A stretch of DNA of 64,000 nucleotides from assembly GCF_900637205.1 (NCBI RefSeq), contig NZ_LR134355.1, forward strand, positions 620,001-684,000, given 5' to 3'. The stretch comes from Mycolicibacterium chitae (GTDB taxonomy: Bacteria > Actinomycetota > Actinomycetes > Mycobacteriales > Mycobacteriaceae). Of the stretch, positions 7,878-15,742 are shown piece by piece; the stretch's first letter is position 1; each line of letters begins with the position of its first letter. The notes under the pieces were generated by a model that had not been told where the DNA came from, searched no databases, and saw nothing but the letters and a program-made list of their open reading frames with translations. A program made the translations under genes and the position numbers.

Positions 7878-8675
7878 ATGGATCTGGGTCTCCGAGATGC
7901 CAAGGCTGTGGTGGTCGGCGGCAGCCGCGGCATGGGGCGCGCGTCGGCGCAATGCCTGGCCGACGACGGCGCCCGGGTGGCGGTGATCGCCCGGTCGCAG
8001 GCCCAGCTCGACGACGTGATCGCCGATCTCGCGCGGCGCGGCAGCCCGGACGCGGTGGGGCTGGTTGCCGACGTCACCGACGCCGCACAGGTGGAGGCGG
8101 CCTTCGCCGAACTGGCGCGGCGCTGGGGCGGTGAACTCAACATCTTGGTCAACGCCGTCGGCCCGAACGTGCGGGGTGGTTTCGAGGACCTGAACGACGA
8201 CCAGTGGCAGCAGGCCATCGGGGTCGGGGCCATGGCGATGGTGCGCTGTGTGCGGGCAGCGTTGCCGCTGCTGCGCCAGGCGCAGTGGGCCCGGATCGTG
8301 AATTTCTCGGCCAGCTCCACCAAGCGTCAGGGCGCGTCGCTGGTGGCCTACACCGCTGCGAAGTCGATGGTGACCAGCGTCTCGAAGAACCTGTCGCTGT
8401 CGTTGGCGCCCGACGAGATCCTGGTCAACGTCGTCTCCCCGGGCAGTGTGGCCTCCGAGGGACTGGTCAGCTGGGCCAAGTCCGTCGGCGTCGACGGCGA
8501 CGACCCGTATCGGCTGATGGAGGCCATCACCGAGCATTTCGGCCATCCCGCACACCTGCCGCGCGCGGGCCTGCCCGAGGAAGTAGGTCCGGTGGTGGCG
8601 TTTCTGGCCTCGCGCCGCAATTCCTATATGACCGGCGCCAACGTCAACGTTGACGGTGGTACCGACTTCAGCTGA
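7878..8675 (+). CDS. Short-chain dehydrogenase/reductase (SDR)
   Basis: A 265-residue classical SDR. The cofactor loop is GGSRGMG (residues 14-20). VADVTD at 64-69 matches the adenine-binding DxxD position and NAVG replaces the common NNAG. The catalytic Ser is in FSASS (143-147) and Y158xxxK162 is intact (YTAAK). It ends in the usual DGGTDFS. It probably oxidises or reduces a hydroxyl/keto group of a pathway intermediate, for instance a 3-hydroxyacyl-CoA. It is followed 31 bp later by the DapA-like aldolase gene, probably as one operon, and lies divergent to the TetR gene. Near-leaderless translation is likely. Confidence 0.92.
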   Translation: MDLGLRDAKAVVVGGSRGMGRASAQCLADDGARVAVIARSQAQLDDVIADLARRGSPDAVGLVADVTDAAQVEAAFAELARRWGGELNILVNAVGPNVRGGFEDLNDDQWQQAIGVGAMAMVRCVRAALPLLRQAQWARIVNFSASSTKRQGASLVAYTAAKSMVTSVSKNLSLSLAPDEILVNVVSPGSVASEGLVSWAKSVGVDGDDPYRLMEAITEHFGHPAHLPRAGLPEEVGPVVAFLASRRNSYMTGANVNVDGGTDFS

Positions 8676-8706
8676 GCGGCAACGTGTTTGGTAGAAGGGA
8701 GCCGCG

Positions 8707-9708
8707 GTGGCAACGGCACGCGAAGCGCGCGACTGGGCCCGACACGCGCTGCGCGGGATCGGCGATTCGCTCTACACGCCGTTTGCGGGCGCCGACGGCG
8801 ACGAGATCGACTGGGAGGCCTATCGGGCGCTGGTGCGCTATTGCGTCAAGGACCTCGGGCATTCGATGCTGTGGTGCACCAGCGGCGTCGGTGAGTTCTG
8901 GGCGCTGACCCTCCAGGAGCGAAAGCGCCTGTTGGAGATCGCGATCGAGGAGGGCCGCGCGCACAATCCGGAGCTCGTGGTGCAGGCGTGCACGGCCGCC
9001 ACCGGGGCCAAGGACTGCGTGGAACTCACCGCGCACGCGCAGCAGGTGGGCGCCGACATCGCCTACATCCAGACGCCGATGATGGAAACCCATGGCGGCG
9101 AGGGCGTTCTGCGGTTCTTCCGGTACGTCGCCGAGCGCACCGACATTGCCCTGGGCATGTTCAACTCGCCGTCGTCGGGCTACGTGCTGACCGCCGCCGA
9201 AAGTGCCCGCATCTACGAGGAGATCCCGGCGGTCTGCGCCACCAAGGAGGGCGCCTTCCGGCCGCGTAACAGCCGGATGCTGCACGACCTGGTGCCGGAA
9301 CTCGTTATTTGGGAATGCGACCTCATGGTGTACCGCGCCGGTTGGCTGCGCGAGGGCGTCGTGTGTCCCGCGCAGCTGGGCACCGTGGGTTACCTGAACG
9401 AGACCCCGCAGCGCAAGATCCTGACCCAGTACTGGGATCTGGTGTATGCCGACCAGATCGAGGACGCCATCGCCCACGCCCAGGCGTCGGGGATGGATCA
9501 GTTCGAGCGGGACATGGGCAGCTGGTACACCTGCTATCCGGGGCGGCCGGACTACTTCACACACTGGGGCGCGGCGTTCAAGCACGCCGCCGCGGTGCTC
9601 GGGCTGCCGATCGGCAGCTATCCGCACTCCCGGCCGCCGCAGGCGCTGCTGCCCGAGGCCGCCAAGACCCAGATCGAGGCCGCCTACCGCCGGCTCGGCC
9701 TGGTCTGA
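8707..9708 (+). CDS. DapA/NanA-family aldolase or hydratase-aldolase
   Basis: A 333-residue class I Schiff-base TIM-barrel protein. The GxxGE-type motif (CTSGVGEFWALTLQER, about residues 57-72) and the Schiff-base lysine K180 (CATKEGAF) are present. The position equivalent to the catalytic tyrosine of dihydrodipicolinate synthase is Phe152 (MFNSPSSG), so lysine biosynthesis is unlikely. Family members in catabolic clusters cleave or form C-C bonds adjacent to pyruvate or 2-oxoacids. The GTG start at 8707 follows GAAGGGAG (8694-8701). It forms an operon with the upstream SDR. A role in removing a pyruvate- or oxaloacetate-like fragment is inference. Confidence 0.85.
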   Translation: MATAREARDWARHALRGIGDSLYTPFAGADGDEIDWEAYRALVRYCVKDLGHSMLWCTSGVGEFWALTLQERKRLLEIAIEEGRAHNPELVVQACTAATGAKDCVELTAHAQQVGADIAYIQTPMMETHGGEGVLRFFRYVAERTDIALGMFNSPSSGYVLTAAESARIYEEIPAVCATKEGAFRPRNSRMLHDLVPELVIWECDLMVYRAGWLREGVVCPAQLGTVGYLNETPQRKILTQYWDLVYADQIEDAIAHAQASGMDQFERDMGSWYTCYPGRPDYFTHWGAAFKHAAAVLGLPIGSYPHSRPPQALLPEAAKTQIEAAYRRLGLV

Positions 9709-9712
9709 CTTC

Positions 9713-9788
9713 TTGCGCCTCCGCCGAGCGTGCATCCGGTGTACGCCGCCACGGCGTGTCGCGTGCACTCGATGCACGCTCGGCGCAA
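9713..9788. terminator. Nested cruciform hairpin between convergent genes
   Basis: Perfect 14-bp arms GCCGAGCGTGCATC (9723-9736) and its complement (9771-9784) enclose a second hairpin, ACGCCG-CCA-CGGCGT (9743-9757). An outer TTGCGCC/GGCGCAA pair (9713-9719 and 9782-9788) extends the stem and a short A run follows. Lying between the stops of the aldolase (9708) and the porin-like gene (9848), it probably terminates transcription from both sides. The sequence has the look of a dispersed mycobacterial palindrome. Confidence 0.7.
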
Positions 9789-9847
9789 AAGGCACCGGCG
9801 CCGCGCCACCGAAGGGTGACGCGACGCCGGCGTGGAACAGTTAGTGC

Positions 9848-11575
9848 TTAGTCGTCAGAGCTGTCCGACTTGCTGTCGGACTTACTCTCGGACTTCGACT
9901 TGGAGCTGGAATCGGACTTGCTCGAGTCGTCGTTGCCTGCCTTCGAGGTGCCGGGCTTCTGCGCACGGTCCGGCAGCCCGAGGCCCTTGCGGATGTTGGA
10001 GCCCACCCGCTGGACGGCGTCGCGGGCATTCGAGATGCGCTCCTTTCGCTGCTCGACGCGCTCGGCACGCTTCTCGGCGGCCTGCTCGCGCAGCAGCGAG
10101 ATGCGGTCCTTGCTGGTCAGCTCCTTGGCGTCGCTGGCCTCGTCCGCGGTGCCCTCTTCGGTCACCACGCCGGTCTCGTCCTCGGTGACCGTCTCGGCCT
10201 CGCCCTCGGCGACCGTGCCGGTCTCGTCCTCGGTGACCGGCGCGTCCTTGGCAGGCGCCTCGGTAACGGGCGTTTCGGGAGCCGAGCCGTCGACATTGAT
10301 CGCGACGGTCTTCCGGTCGACCTTCGTATCCGTCGCCGACACCAGCGCGGCGGGCGATTCGGACGCGCCGTCGACGCCTTCGTCATCGTCCTCGTCCGCC
10401 GGCGGCAGCTTCTGCGCCGAGAGGCCCTTGACGATCTCGTCGGGGATCTGCTTGAAGACGAAATCAAGCGGGCCGGTCGGGGAGAAGATGCCAGGGAAGG
10501 CCTGACCACGGCCGGCTTCTGCCTCAAAGTCCATCAGCGGGCCCGGCACGTATCCGGTGAGGAAGGCGCTGGTGATCTTCGCCGGTGCGGCAATCAGTTC
10601 GGCGATGGCGAGGTCGAACTGGTCGTTCTTGGCGAACTCCTGCACATCGTCCAGAATTTCCATGGTCTGGAAGATCGCGGTGATCGGCGGGGCCATCAGC
10701 GCGCGGCCGAGGTTACCGATCATGCTCCGCCCCAGCAGCCCGTCGTTGGCGCTGAGAGGCTTCCCGTCGATCCCGTACTCCGTCATCGAGGAATGCCCGA
10801 TGACGTTGGCCAGCGGTTCGAGCCCGAGGTCGAGCAGGATGTCACCAGGAAGACTGAGCAGGCCGCCGTCGATCTGCGACTGTCGGCCGGCGGATAGCCC
10901 ATCCACCAGGAACCAGTAGTTGATCTCGCTGAATGCCGCGAAGAACTTGCCTTCCGACAGCAGTGCGAGGGTTCTCGGCAGCGCACCTTCTTGCTCGTCG
11001 GTGCCGATCAGCAGCGTGGTGAGGGCGTTTTGCAGGAAGTCGCCGCCGAGATCGCCGGAGGCCGTGAGGCGCTCGGCGTACTCAGGCAGGTTGCCCAGCA
11101 CGCCGAGGAGGCGTTCCGGGTCGGCAAGGTTCTGAATGGCATTGGCGAACCCGGCGTGGACCGTGGGATTGGTCAGCGTCTGCACCAGATTGTTCGAGGC
11201 GTTCGAGACATTGCTGATCAGAGAAGGCTGGTCCTTGAGTTGCCACCGGTAGCCGGACTCAGTAGTCGGGTCGGTCACCCGCTCGTACACCTCGCGCCCC
11301 GCCACGATCTCGCCGTAGAGGTTCTTGACGAGCGCGGCGTAGGGCCCGAATGCGCTGTCGAGGGCCGTCATCGCGTAGGCGTCGGTGCGCGCCAGTTCGA
11401 TTCGGTCGACCTGGACGTCCGGCAACGTCGGCGTGGCAATAACAGGGGTCAGCGCCAGGGCGCCCGCGCTCGCCATCGCGACGCCGGCCATCGCCAGCTT
11501 GGTGCGGCGGGACGACGACGGTGGAAGCGGCTCACGCTCGCCCCCTGAGGGCTCGGCGTTGAGGTGTGTTTGCAC
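9848..11575 (-). CDS. Exported GjpA-like outer-membrane porin candidate with acidic/serine-rich tail
   Basis: A 575-residue secreted protein. After a short polar start come RRTKLAMAGVAMASAGALAL and TPVIATPTLPDVQ, a long signal peptide of the style seen in actinobacterial GjpA-like porins. The middle (about residues 60-380) is a helical domain with Leu/Asn-rich segments (NLVQTLTNP, LLGVLGNLPEYAERL). From about residue 400 it turns acidic and repetitive (TEDETGTVAEGEAETVTEDE), then a charged helical segment with REQAAEKRAERVEQRKER, and ends in a Ser/Lys/Asp-only tail. The GTG at 11575 is chosen because AGGAG lies 5 nt upstream (11581-11585); the open frame extends 18 codons further without that support. 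An iron-box-like site lies 86 bp upstream. Porin assignment rests on family resemblance from memory. Confidence 0.65.
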   Translation of the reverse strand: MQTHLNAEPSGGEREPLPPSSSRRTKLAMAGVAMASAGALALTPVIATPTLPDVQVDRIELARTDAYAMTALDSAFGPYAALVKNLYGEIVAGREVYERVTDPTTESGYRWQLKDQPSLISNVSNASNNLVQTLTNPTVHAGFANAIQNLADPERLLGVLGNLPEYAERLTASGDLGGDFLQNALTTLLIGTDEQEGALPRTLALLSEGKFFAAFSEINYWFLVDGLSAGRQSQIDGGLLSLPGDILLDLGLEPLANVIGHSSMTEYGIDGKPLSANDGLLGRSMIGNLGRALMAPPITAIFQTMEILDDVQEFAKNDQFDLAIAELIAAPAKITSAFLTGYVPGPLMDFEAEAGRGQAFPGIFSPTGPLDFVFKQIPDEIVKGLSAQKLPPADEDDDEGVDGASESPAALVSATDTKVDRKTVAINVDGSAPETPVTEAPAKDAPVTEDETGTVAEGEAETVTEDETGVVTEEGTADEASDAKELTSKDRISLLREQAAEKRAERVEQRKERISNARDAVQRVGSNIRKGLGLPDRAQKPGTSKAGNDDSSKSDSSSKSKSESKSDSKSDSSDD

Positions 11576-11660
11576 GAATTCTCCTGAGTGAGTGCAGAGG
11601 GACACATTGGATGTCTCTGTGAGACACATGAACGCTAGCTGTGTAGAACCTATGAGACAA

Positions 11661-11679
11661 GAGGGTTGGCTAACCTAAT
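11661..11679. promoter_or_regulatory. Candidate IdeR iron box
   Basis: AGAGGGTTGGCTAACCTAA matches the IdeR/DtxR consensus TTAGGTTAGGCTAACCTAA at 15 of 19 positions, with the right half (11 bases) identical. It sits 86-104 bp upstream of the GTG of the exported porin-like gene on the minus strand, where TAGGTT (reverse strand of the box) could act as a -10 hexamer. This suggests iron-dependent repression of that gene. Single site, no experimental support. Confidence 0.5.
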
Positions 11680-11920
11680 AAATTCATCTGAGGTAGCCAC
11701 CCATTTGCGGCTCGTCTGCCCTAAAGTGTTCTGCCCACCGCGGCCCTGTGTGGCCCGCAGCGCCCGGTCTCGGTCGCTGCGCCGACGGGCGGGGGAAAGT
11801 CAACGTTTCGTACCGGCGGGTGAGGGCTGCCCTGGACGCGAAAAGCATTGCCTGAACTGCACGTTCATCCGCCGTCACCGTATGCGCGGCCGTAGTTGCA
11901 GAACCCAGTACCGATAGGTA

Positions 11921-11935
11921 TACAGTAAGAGCTAC
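11921..11935. promoter_or_regulatory. Candidate operator, exact consensus match (site C)
   Basis: TACAGTAAGAGCTAC, 47 bp upstream of the crotonase start at 11983, is an exact TAC-W-GTAR-N3-YTAC copy with dyad GTA(A)-GAG-(C)TAC. It precedes the six-gene rightward operon 11983-18856. TACAGT could also be the -10 element. Confidence 0.5.
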
Positions 11936-11982
11936 ACAACGACCGGTTCCCCGCCCCGAACGATTCGAGGAGGCTGCTCTCG

Positions 11983-12840
11983 ATGAGCGTTGCCGATGGC
12001 GTCACCGCGAGCGAAGCGGCGACCGAACCGCCACCCGCGGTGCTCTACGAGGTCCGGGACTCCGGCGTTGCTGTGCTGACCTTCAACCGCCCGGAGCGCA
12101 TGAACGCCTGGGGTGGGGCCCTGGCGTCGGGCTTCTACTCCTACATCGAGCAGGCCGAGGCCGACCCGCGGGTGCGGGTCATCGTCATGACTGGCCGCGG
12201 CCGGGCGTTCTGCGCCGGCGCGGACATGGGCGGGCTCGACACCATCTCGGCGACCACCGTCGATTCGGCCAGCAAAACCGACGTCAGCGCGCTGGTCGCC
12301 GGCAAACATCCGTACTTCCTTACCCAGGTCTCCAAACCCGTCATCGCCGCGATCAACGGCGCGGTCGCCGGGATGGGACTGTCGCAGGCACTGATGGCCG
12401 ACGTCCGCTTCGCCGCCGCCGGCGCGAAGTTCACCACCTCCTTCGCGCGGCGCGGCCTGATCGCCGAATACGGCATCTCCTGGATCCTGCCCCGGCTGGT
12501 CGGCTGGGGCATCGCCGTCGACCTGCTGCTCAGCGGGCGCACCTTCCTCGCCGAGGAGGCCGCCGAACTCGGACTGGTCAAAGAGGTCGTCGCCCCCGAG
12601 CAGCTGATGGAACGCACACTAGCCTACGCCGAGGACATCGCCGCCAACTGCGCGCCCAGCTCCATGGCCATCATGAAGCAACAGCTCTACGCCGACGCCG
12701 GCCTGCCGATGATCGAGACCAGCAACAAGGCCGAGAAGCTCATGCACGAGTCGATGACGCGCACCGACTTCCTCGAGGGCATCACGGCCTTCTTCGAAAA
12801 GCGTCCCCCCAACTTTCCGCCTCTGGCAGCCCAGGACTGA
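11983..12840 (+). CDS. Enoyl-CoA hydratase/isomerase family protein
   Basis: A 285-residue crotonase with a short N-terminal extension (MSVADGVTASEAATEPPP). Motifs: VLTFNRPERMNAW, RAFCAGADMGGLD, INGAVAGMGLSQALMADVRF, and FTTSFARRGLIAEYGISWIL followed by PRLVG. The E-Y-G-I-S-W arrangement keeps an acidic residue near the second glutamate position and resembles mycobacterial EchA proteins of isomerase type. It ends FFEKRPPNFPP. It is preceded by GAGGAGG. First gene of an operon encoding two amidohydrolases, a FadD and two acyl-CoA dehydrogenases; 14 bp separate it from the next gene. Confidence 0.9.
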   Translation: MSVADGVTASEAATEPPPAVLYEVRDSGVAVLTFNRPERMNAWGGALASGFYSYIEQAEADPRVRVIVMTGRGRAFCAGADMGGLDTISATTVDSASKTDVSALVAGKHPYFLTQVSKPVIAAINGAVAGMGLSQALMADVRFAAAGAKFTTSFARRGLIAEYGISWILPRLVGWGIAVDLLLSGRTFLAEEAAELGLVKEVVAPEQLMERTLAYAEDIAANCAPSSMAIMKQQLYADAGLPMIETSNKAEKLMHESMTRTDFLEGITAFFEKRPPNFPPLAAQD

Positions 12841-12854
12841 TAGGAGATCCCGAG

Positions 12855-14090
12855 ATGACCACACTGGAGCGGCCCCAGCCCGCCAAGCTCGATTACGCGG
12901 CGATCGACGTCGACAACCACTACTACGAACCCATCGACTCCTTCACCCGCCACCTGCCCAAGGAATTTCGCAGCCGCGGCGTGCAAATGGTGCAGGACGG
13001 CAAGCGCACCCTGGCGGTCTTCGGCGGCGTGGTCAACCACTTCATCCCGAATCCCACCTTCGACCCGATCATCGAACCGGGCTGCCTGGATCTGCTGTTC
13101 CGCGGCGAGATCCCCGAGGGCGTGGACCCCGCGTCGCTGATGAAGGTCGACCCCCTCTCCGATCACCCCGAGTACCAGAACCGGGACGCCCGGGTGGCGA
13201 TCCTCGACAAGCAGAACCTCGAAACCGTGTTCATGCTGCCGACTTTCGCCTGCGGCGTGGAGGAGGGCCTCAAGCACGACATCCCGGCCACCATGGCCTC
13301 GGTGCACGCCTTCAACCTGTGGCTCGACGAGGACTGGGGCTTCGACCGTCCCGACCATCGCATCCTGTCAGCGCCGATCATCTCGCTGGCCGACCCCGAA
13401 AAGGCCGTCGAGGAAGTCGATTTCGTCCTGAGTCGGGGAGCCAAGCTGGTGTGCGTGCGGCCCGCGCCGGTACCCGGGGTGGCCAAGCCCCGCTCACTCG
13501 GCGACCCGATCCACGACCCGGTGTGGGCGCGGCTGGCCGAGGCCGGCGTCCCAGTGGTGTTCCACCTTTCCGACTCCGGCTACATGGCCATCCCGGCATT
13601 GTGGGGTGGCAGTGGGGTGTTCAAGGGATTCGGCAAGCGCGACCCGCTCGACATGGTGATCATGGACGACCGCGCCATCCACGACACCATCGCCGCGATG
13701 ATCGTGCACCAGGTGTTCACCCGCCATCCCAAGCTCAAGGTCGTGAGCATCGAGAACGGCTCGTATTTCGTCTACCGCCTGATCAAGCGACTCAAGAAGT
13801 CCGCCAACAACGCGCCGTACCACTACAAGGAAGATCCGGTGGAGCAGCTGCGCAACAACGTCTGGATCGCCCCGTACTACGAGGACGACGTGAAGCTGCT
13901 GGCCGAGACCATCGGCGTCGACAAGATCCTGTTCGGCTCGGACTGGCCGCACGGTGAAGGGTTGGCGGATCCGACGTCATTCACCGCGGACATCCCGCAG
14001 TTCCCGGAGTTCAGCTACGAGGACACCCGAATGGTGATGCGCGACAACGCTCTTACCTTGCTGAGCGCTCACCGGCCCAACCCCGCCTGA
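12855..14090 (+). CDS. Amidohydrolase-2 family metal-dependent hydrolase
   Basis: A 411-residue TIM-barrel protein of the amidohydrolase-2 (ACMSD-like) group. The N-terminal metal motif is AIDVDNHYYEP, with N-H in place of the common HxH. VVFHLSDSG supplies a barrel His, and VDKILFGSDWPHGEG gives the conserved FGSDWPH block with the metal-binding Asp. Members act as decarboxylases or C-C/C-O hydrolases. NHFIPNPTFDPI is shared in form with the amidohydrolase at 21696-22955 (TDFIPNPTFERV), so these two are paralogues. GGAGAT (12843-12848) precedes the ATG. Placed between a crotonase and a FadD, it probably hydrolyses or decarboxylates a ring-derived acid or CoA ester; this is inference. Confidence 0.88.
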   Translation: MTTLERPQPAKLDYAAIDVDNHYYEPIDSFTRHLPKEFRSRGVQMVQDGKRTLAVFGGVVNHFIPNPTFDPIIEPGCLDLLFRGEIPEGVDPASLMKVDPLSDHPEYQNRDARVAILDKQNLETVFMLPTFACGVEEGLKHDIPATMASVHAFNLWLDEDWGFDRPDHRILSAPIISLADPEKAVEEVDFVLSRGAKLVCVRPAPVPGVAKPRSLGDPIHDPVWARLAEAGVPVVFHLSDSGYMAIPALWGGSGVFKGFGKRDPLDMVIMDDRAIHDTIAAMIVHQVFTRHPKLKVVSIENGSYFVYRLIKRLKKSANNAPYHYKEDPVEQLRNNVWIAPYYEDDVKLLAETIGVDKILFGSDWPHGEGLADPTSFTADIPQFPEFSYEDTRMVMRDNALTLLSAHRPNPA

Positions 14091-14112
14091 CGGCCGGATC
14101 CTGACCACCGAT

Positions 14113-15741
14113 ATGACGCAATGGACGCTCGGCGCCGTACTCGATGCCATCGCCGAGGTGGTGCCCGAGCGCACCATGACGGTGTGCGGGCAGCGCCGCA
14201 GTACGTTCGCCGAGACCGCGGAGCGCACCCGTAGACTGGCCAACTTCCTGGCCGCCCGGGGCTTCGGGGCGCACCGCGAGCGCGCCGGGCTGTCCAACTG
14301 GGAGTGCGGGCAGGACCGGGTGGCCCTGCTCATGCACAACGACCTGTACCCGGACATGGTGCTCGCCTGCCTCAAGGCGCGCGTCGTCCCGGTCAACGTC
14401 AACTACCACTACACCCCGCGTGAGGTCGCCGAACTCTTCGAGTACCTCACTCCGCGCGGCGTCATCTACCACCGGTCCCTGGGCGCGCAGTTCGCCGAGA
14501 TCCTGCCCGGCGCAGCCGAGTTGATGATCTCGATCGACGACGGCAGCGCCGCCCCGGAACTGCCGGGTGCGGTCCGACTCGACGACGCCTTGGTCGCCGG
14601 TGCCACCGACGCGACACCCACCGGGTCACCGGACGACCTGATCATGGTGTGCACCGGTGGCACCACCGGCCGCCCCAAGGGCGTGTTGTGGCGGCAGGCC
14701 GACATGTACGTCGCCTCGATGAACGGCGCCGATCACCAGGCGGTCAGCGAGATCCACGACAAGGTCCAGCATCTGGGCGCCCCGTGGTTCGCGGTCTCGC
14801 CGCTGATGCACGCGGCCGGGTTGTGGACAGCCTTCTCGGCGGTGCTCAGCGGACAGACGGTGGTGCTGCACGACACCTCGAAGCGGTTCGACCCGCGCGC
14901 GGTGTTGCAGACGGCCGAGCGGGAGAAGGTCGGGCTGATGACGATGGTCGGCGACGCCTACGCCGGTCCCATCGTGGCCGAACTCGACAGCAACAGCTAC
15001 GACCTGGGATCGCTGTTCGCGATCGGCACCGGCGGCGCCGGCACCAATCTCAAGAATCAGCAGGCCCTGCTCGAACATCTGCCCAACGTCACCCTGATCA
15101 ACGGCTACGGTTCCTCGGAGACCGGCAACATGGGTTTCGGGCACAACCAGCGCGGCAACCACACCGAGACGTTCACCTTCCGCGACGGCGGCCTGGTGCT
15201 CGCCGAGGACTACAGCCGCTTCCTGGAACCGGGGGAGGACCAGATCGGCTGGGTCGCGCGCAGGGGCCGAATCCCGTTGGGGTACTACGGTGACGCCGAC
15301 GCGACCGCCAAGACCTTCCCGGAGGTCGACGGCCTGCGGGTGGTGATCTCCGGGGATCGGGCCGCCATCGAAGCCGACGGCACCCTGCGGCTTTACGGAC
15401 GCGACTCGCTGGTGGTGAACACCGGCGGCGAGAAGGTGTTCGTCGAGGAGGTCGAGGAGGTGCTGCGCGCGCACGCCGAGGTCGCCGACGCGGTGGTGAT
15501 CGGCCGCCCCAGCGAACGGTGGGGGCAGGAGGTCGTCGCCCTGGTGCACCTGCGCGGCGACGCGAGCGCCGGGGCCGACGAGTTGCACGATCAGTGCGCT
15601 GCCGCGCTGGCGCGGTTCAAGGTGCCCAAGGAGTTCCTGTTCGTCGAGCAGGTCCGCAGACTGGGCAACGGCAAGGCCGACTACCGCTGGGCCAAAGAGG
15701 CGGCGCTGCAATCGGTATCGGCTCTACAAGGCGAGGGATGA
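14113..15741 (+). CDS. Acyl-CoA synthetase (FadD19-like)
   Basis: A 542-residue ANL ligase. P-loop CTGGTTGRPKGVLW, A5 region NGYGSSETGNMG, VVNTGGEKVFVEEVEEVL in the hinge domain, and the A10 lysine in GNGKADYRWAKE are all intact. The C-terminal K-x-DYRWAKE block and overall shape match FadD19, which activates sterol side-chain acids in mycobacteria. It shares with the ligase at 29771 an insertion near residue 60 containing SNWECGQD or GHQSGQD. 22 bp follow the amidohydrolase stop and 1 bp separates its own stop from the next start, indicating one transcript. Substrate probably a bulky cyclic or branched carboxylate. Confidence 0.9.
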   Translation: MTQWTLGAVLDAIAEVVPERTMTVCGQRRSTFAETAERTRRLANFLAARGFGAHRERAGLSNWECGQDRVALLMHNDLYPDMVLACLKARVVPVNVNYHYTPREVAELFEYLTPRGVIYHRSLGAQFAEILPGAAELMISIDDGSAAPELPGAVRLDDALVAGATDATPTGSPDDLIMVCTGGTTGRPKGVLWRQADMYVASMNGADHQAVSEIHDKVQHLGAPWFAVSPLMHAAGLWTAFSAVLSGQTVVLHDTSKRFDPRAVLQTAEREKVGLMTMVGDAYAGPIVAELDSNSYDLGSLFAIGTGGAGTNLKNQQALLEHLPNVTLINGYGSSETGNMGFGHNQRGNHTETFTFRDGGLVLAEDYSRFLEPGEDQIGWVARRGRIPLGYYGDADATAKTFPEVDGLRVVISGDRAAIEADGTLRLYGRDSLVVNTGGEKVFVEEVEEVLRAHAEVADAVVIGRPSERWGQEVVALVHLRGDASAGADELHDQCAAALARFKVPKEFLFVEQVRRLGNGKADYRWAKEAALQSVSALQGEG

Positions 15742-15742
15742 G

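Larger units (their letters stand above)
11576..11982. other. 407-bp divergent intergenic region
   Basis: No convincing gene is present. A short rightward frame at 11666-11917 has no ribosome binding site and arginine-rich, shadow-like composition. The region holds the AGGAG for the porin-like gene (11581-11585), a perfect dyad TGTCTC-TGT-GAGACA (11612-11626), an IdeR-like box (11661-11679), an AT-rich stretch around 11675-11690, the cluster operator site C (11921-11935) and a strong GAGGAGG ribosome binding site for the crotonase at 11983. Confidence 0.7.

Noticed and set aside
8707..9708. Annotating the DapA-like gene as dapA
   Set aside because: The catalytic Tyr position is Phe and the context is a catabolic operon; the fold alone does not support lysine biosynthesis.
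9848..11629. ATG at 11629 as start of the porin-like protein
   Set aside because: It adds 18 residues with no ribosome binding site, whereas GTG 11575 has AGGAG at the ideal distance and gives a normal signal-peptide length.
11666..11917. Possible small gene in the 407-bp intergenic region
   Set aside because: No ribosome binding site, arginine/cysteine-rich shadow-like composition, and it would cover the iron box and promoter elements.
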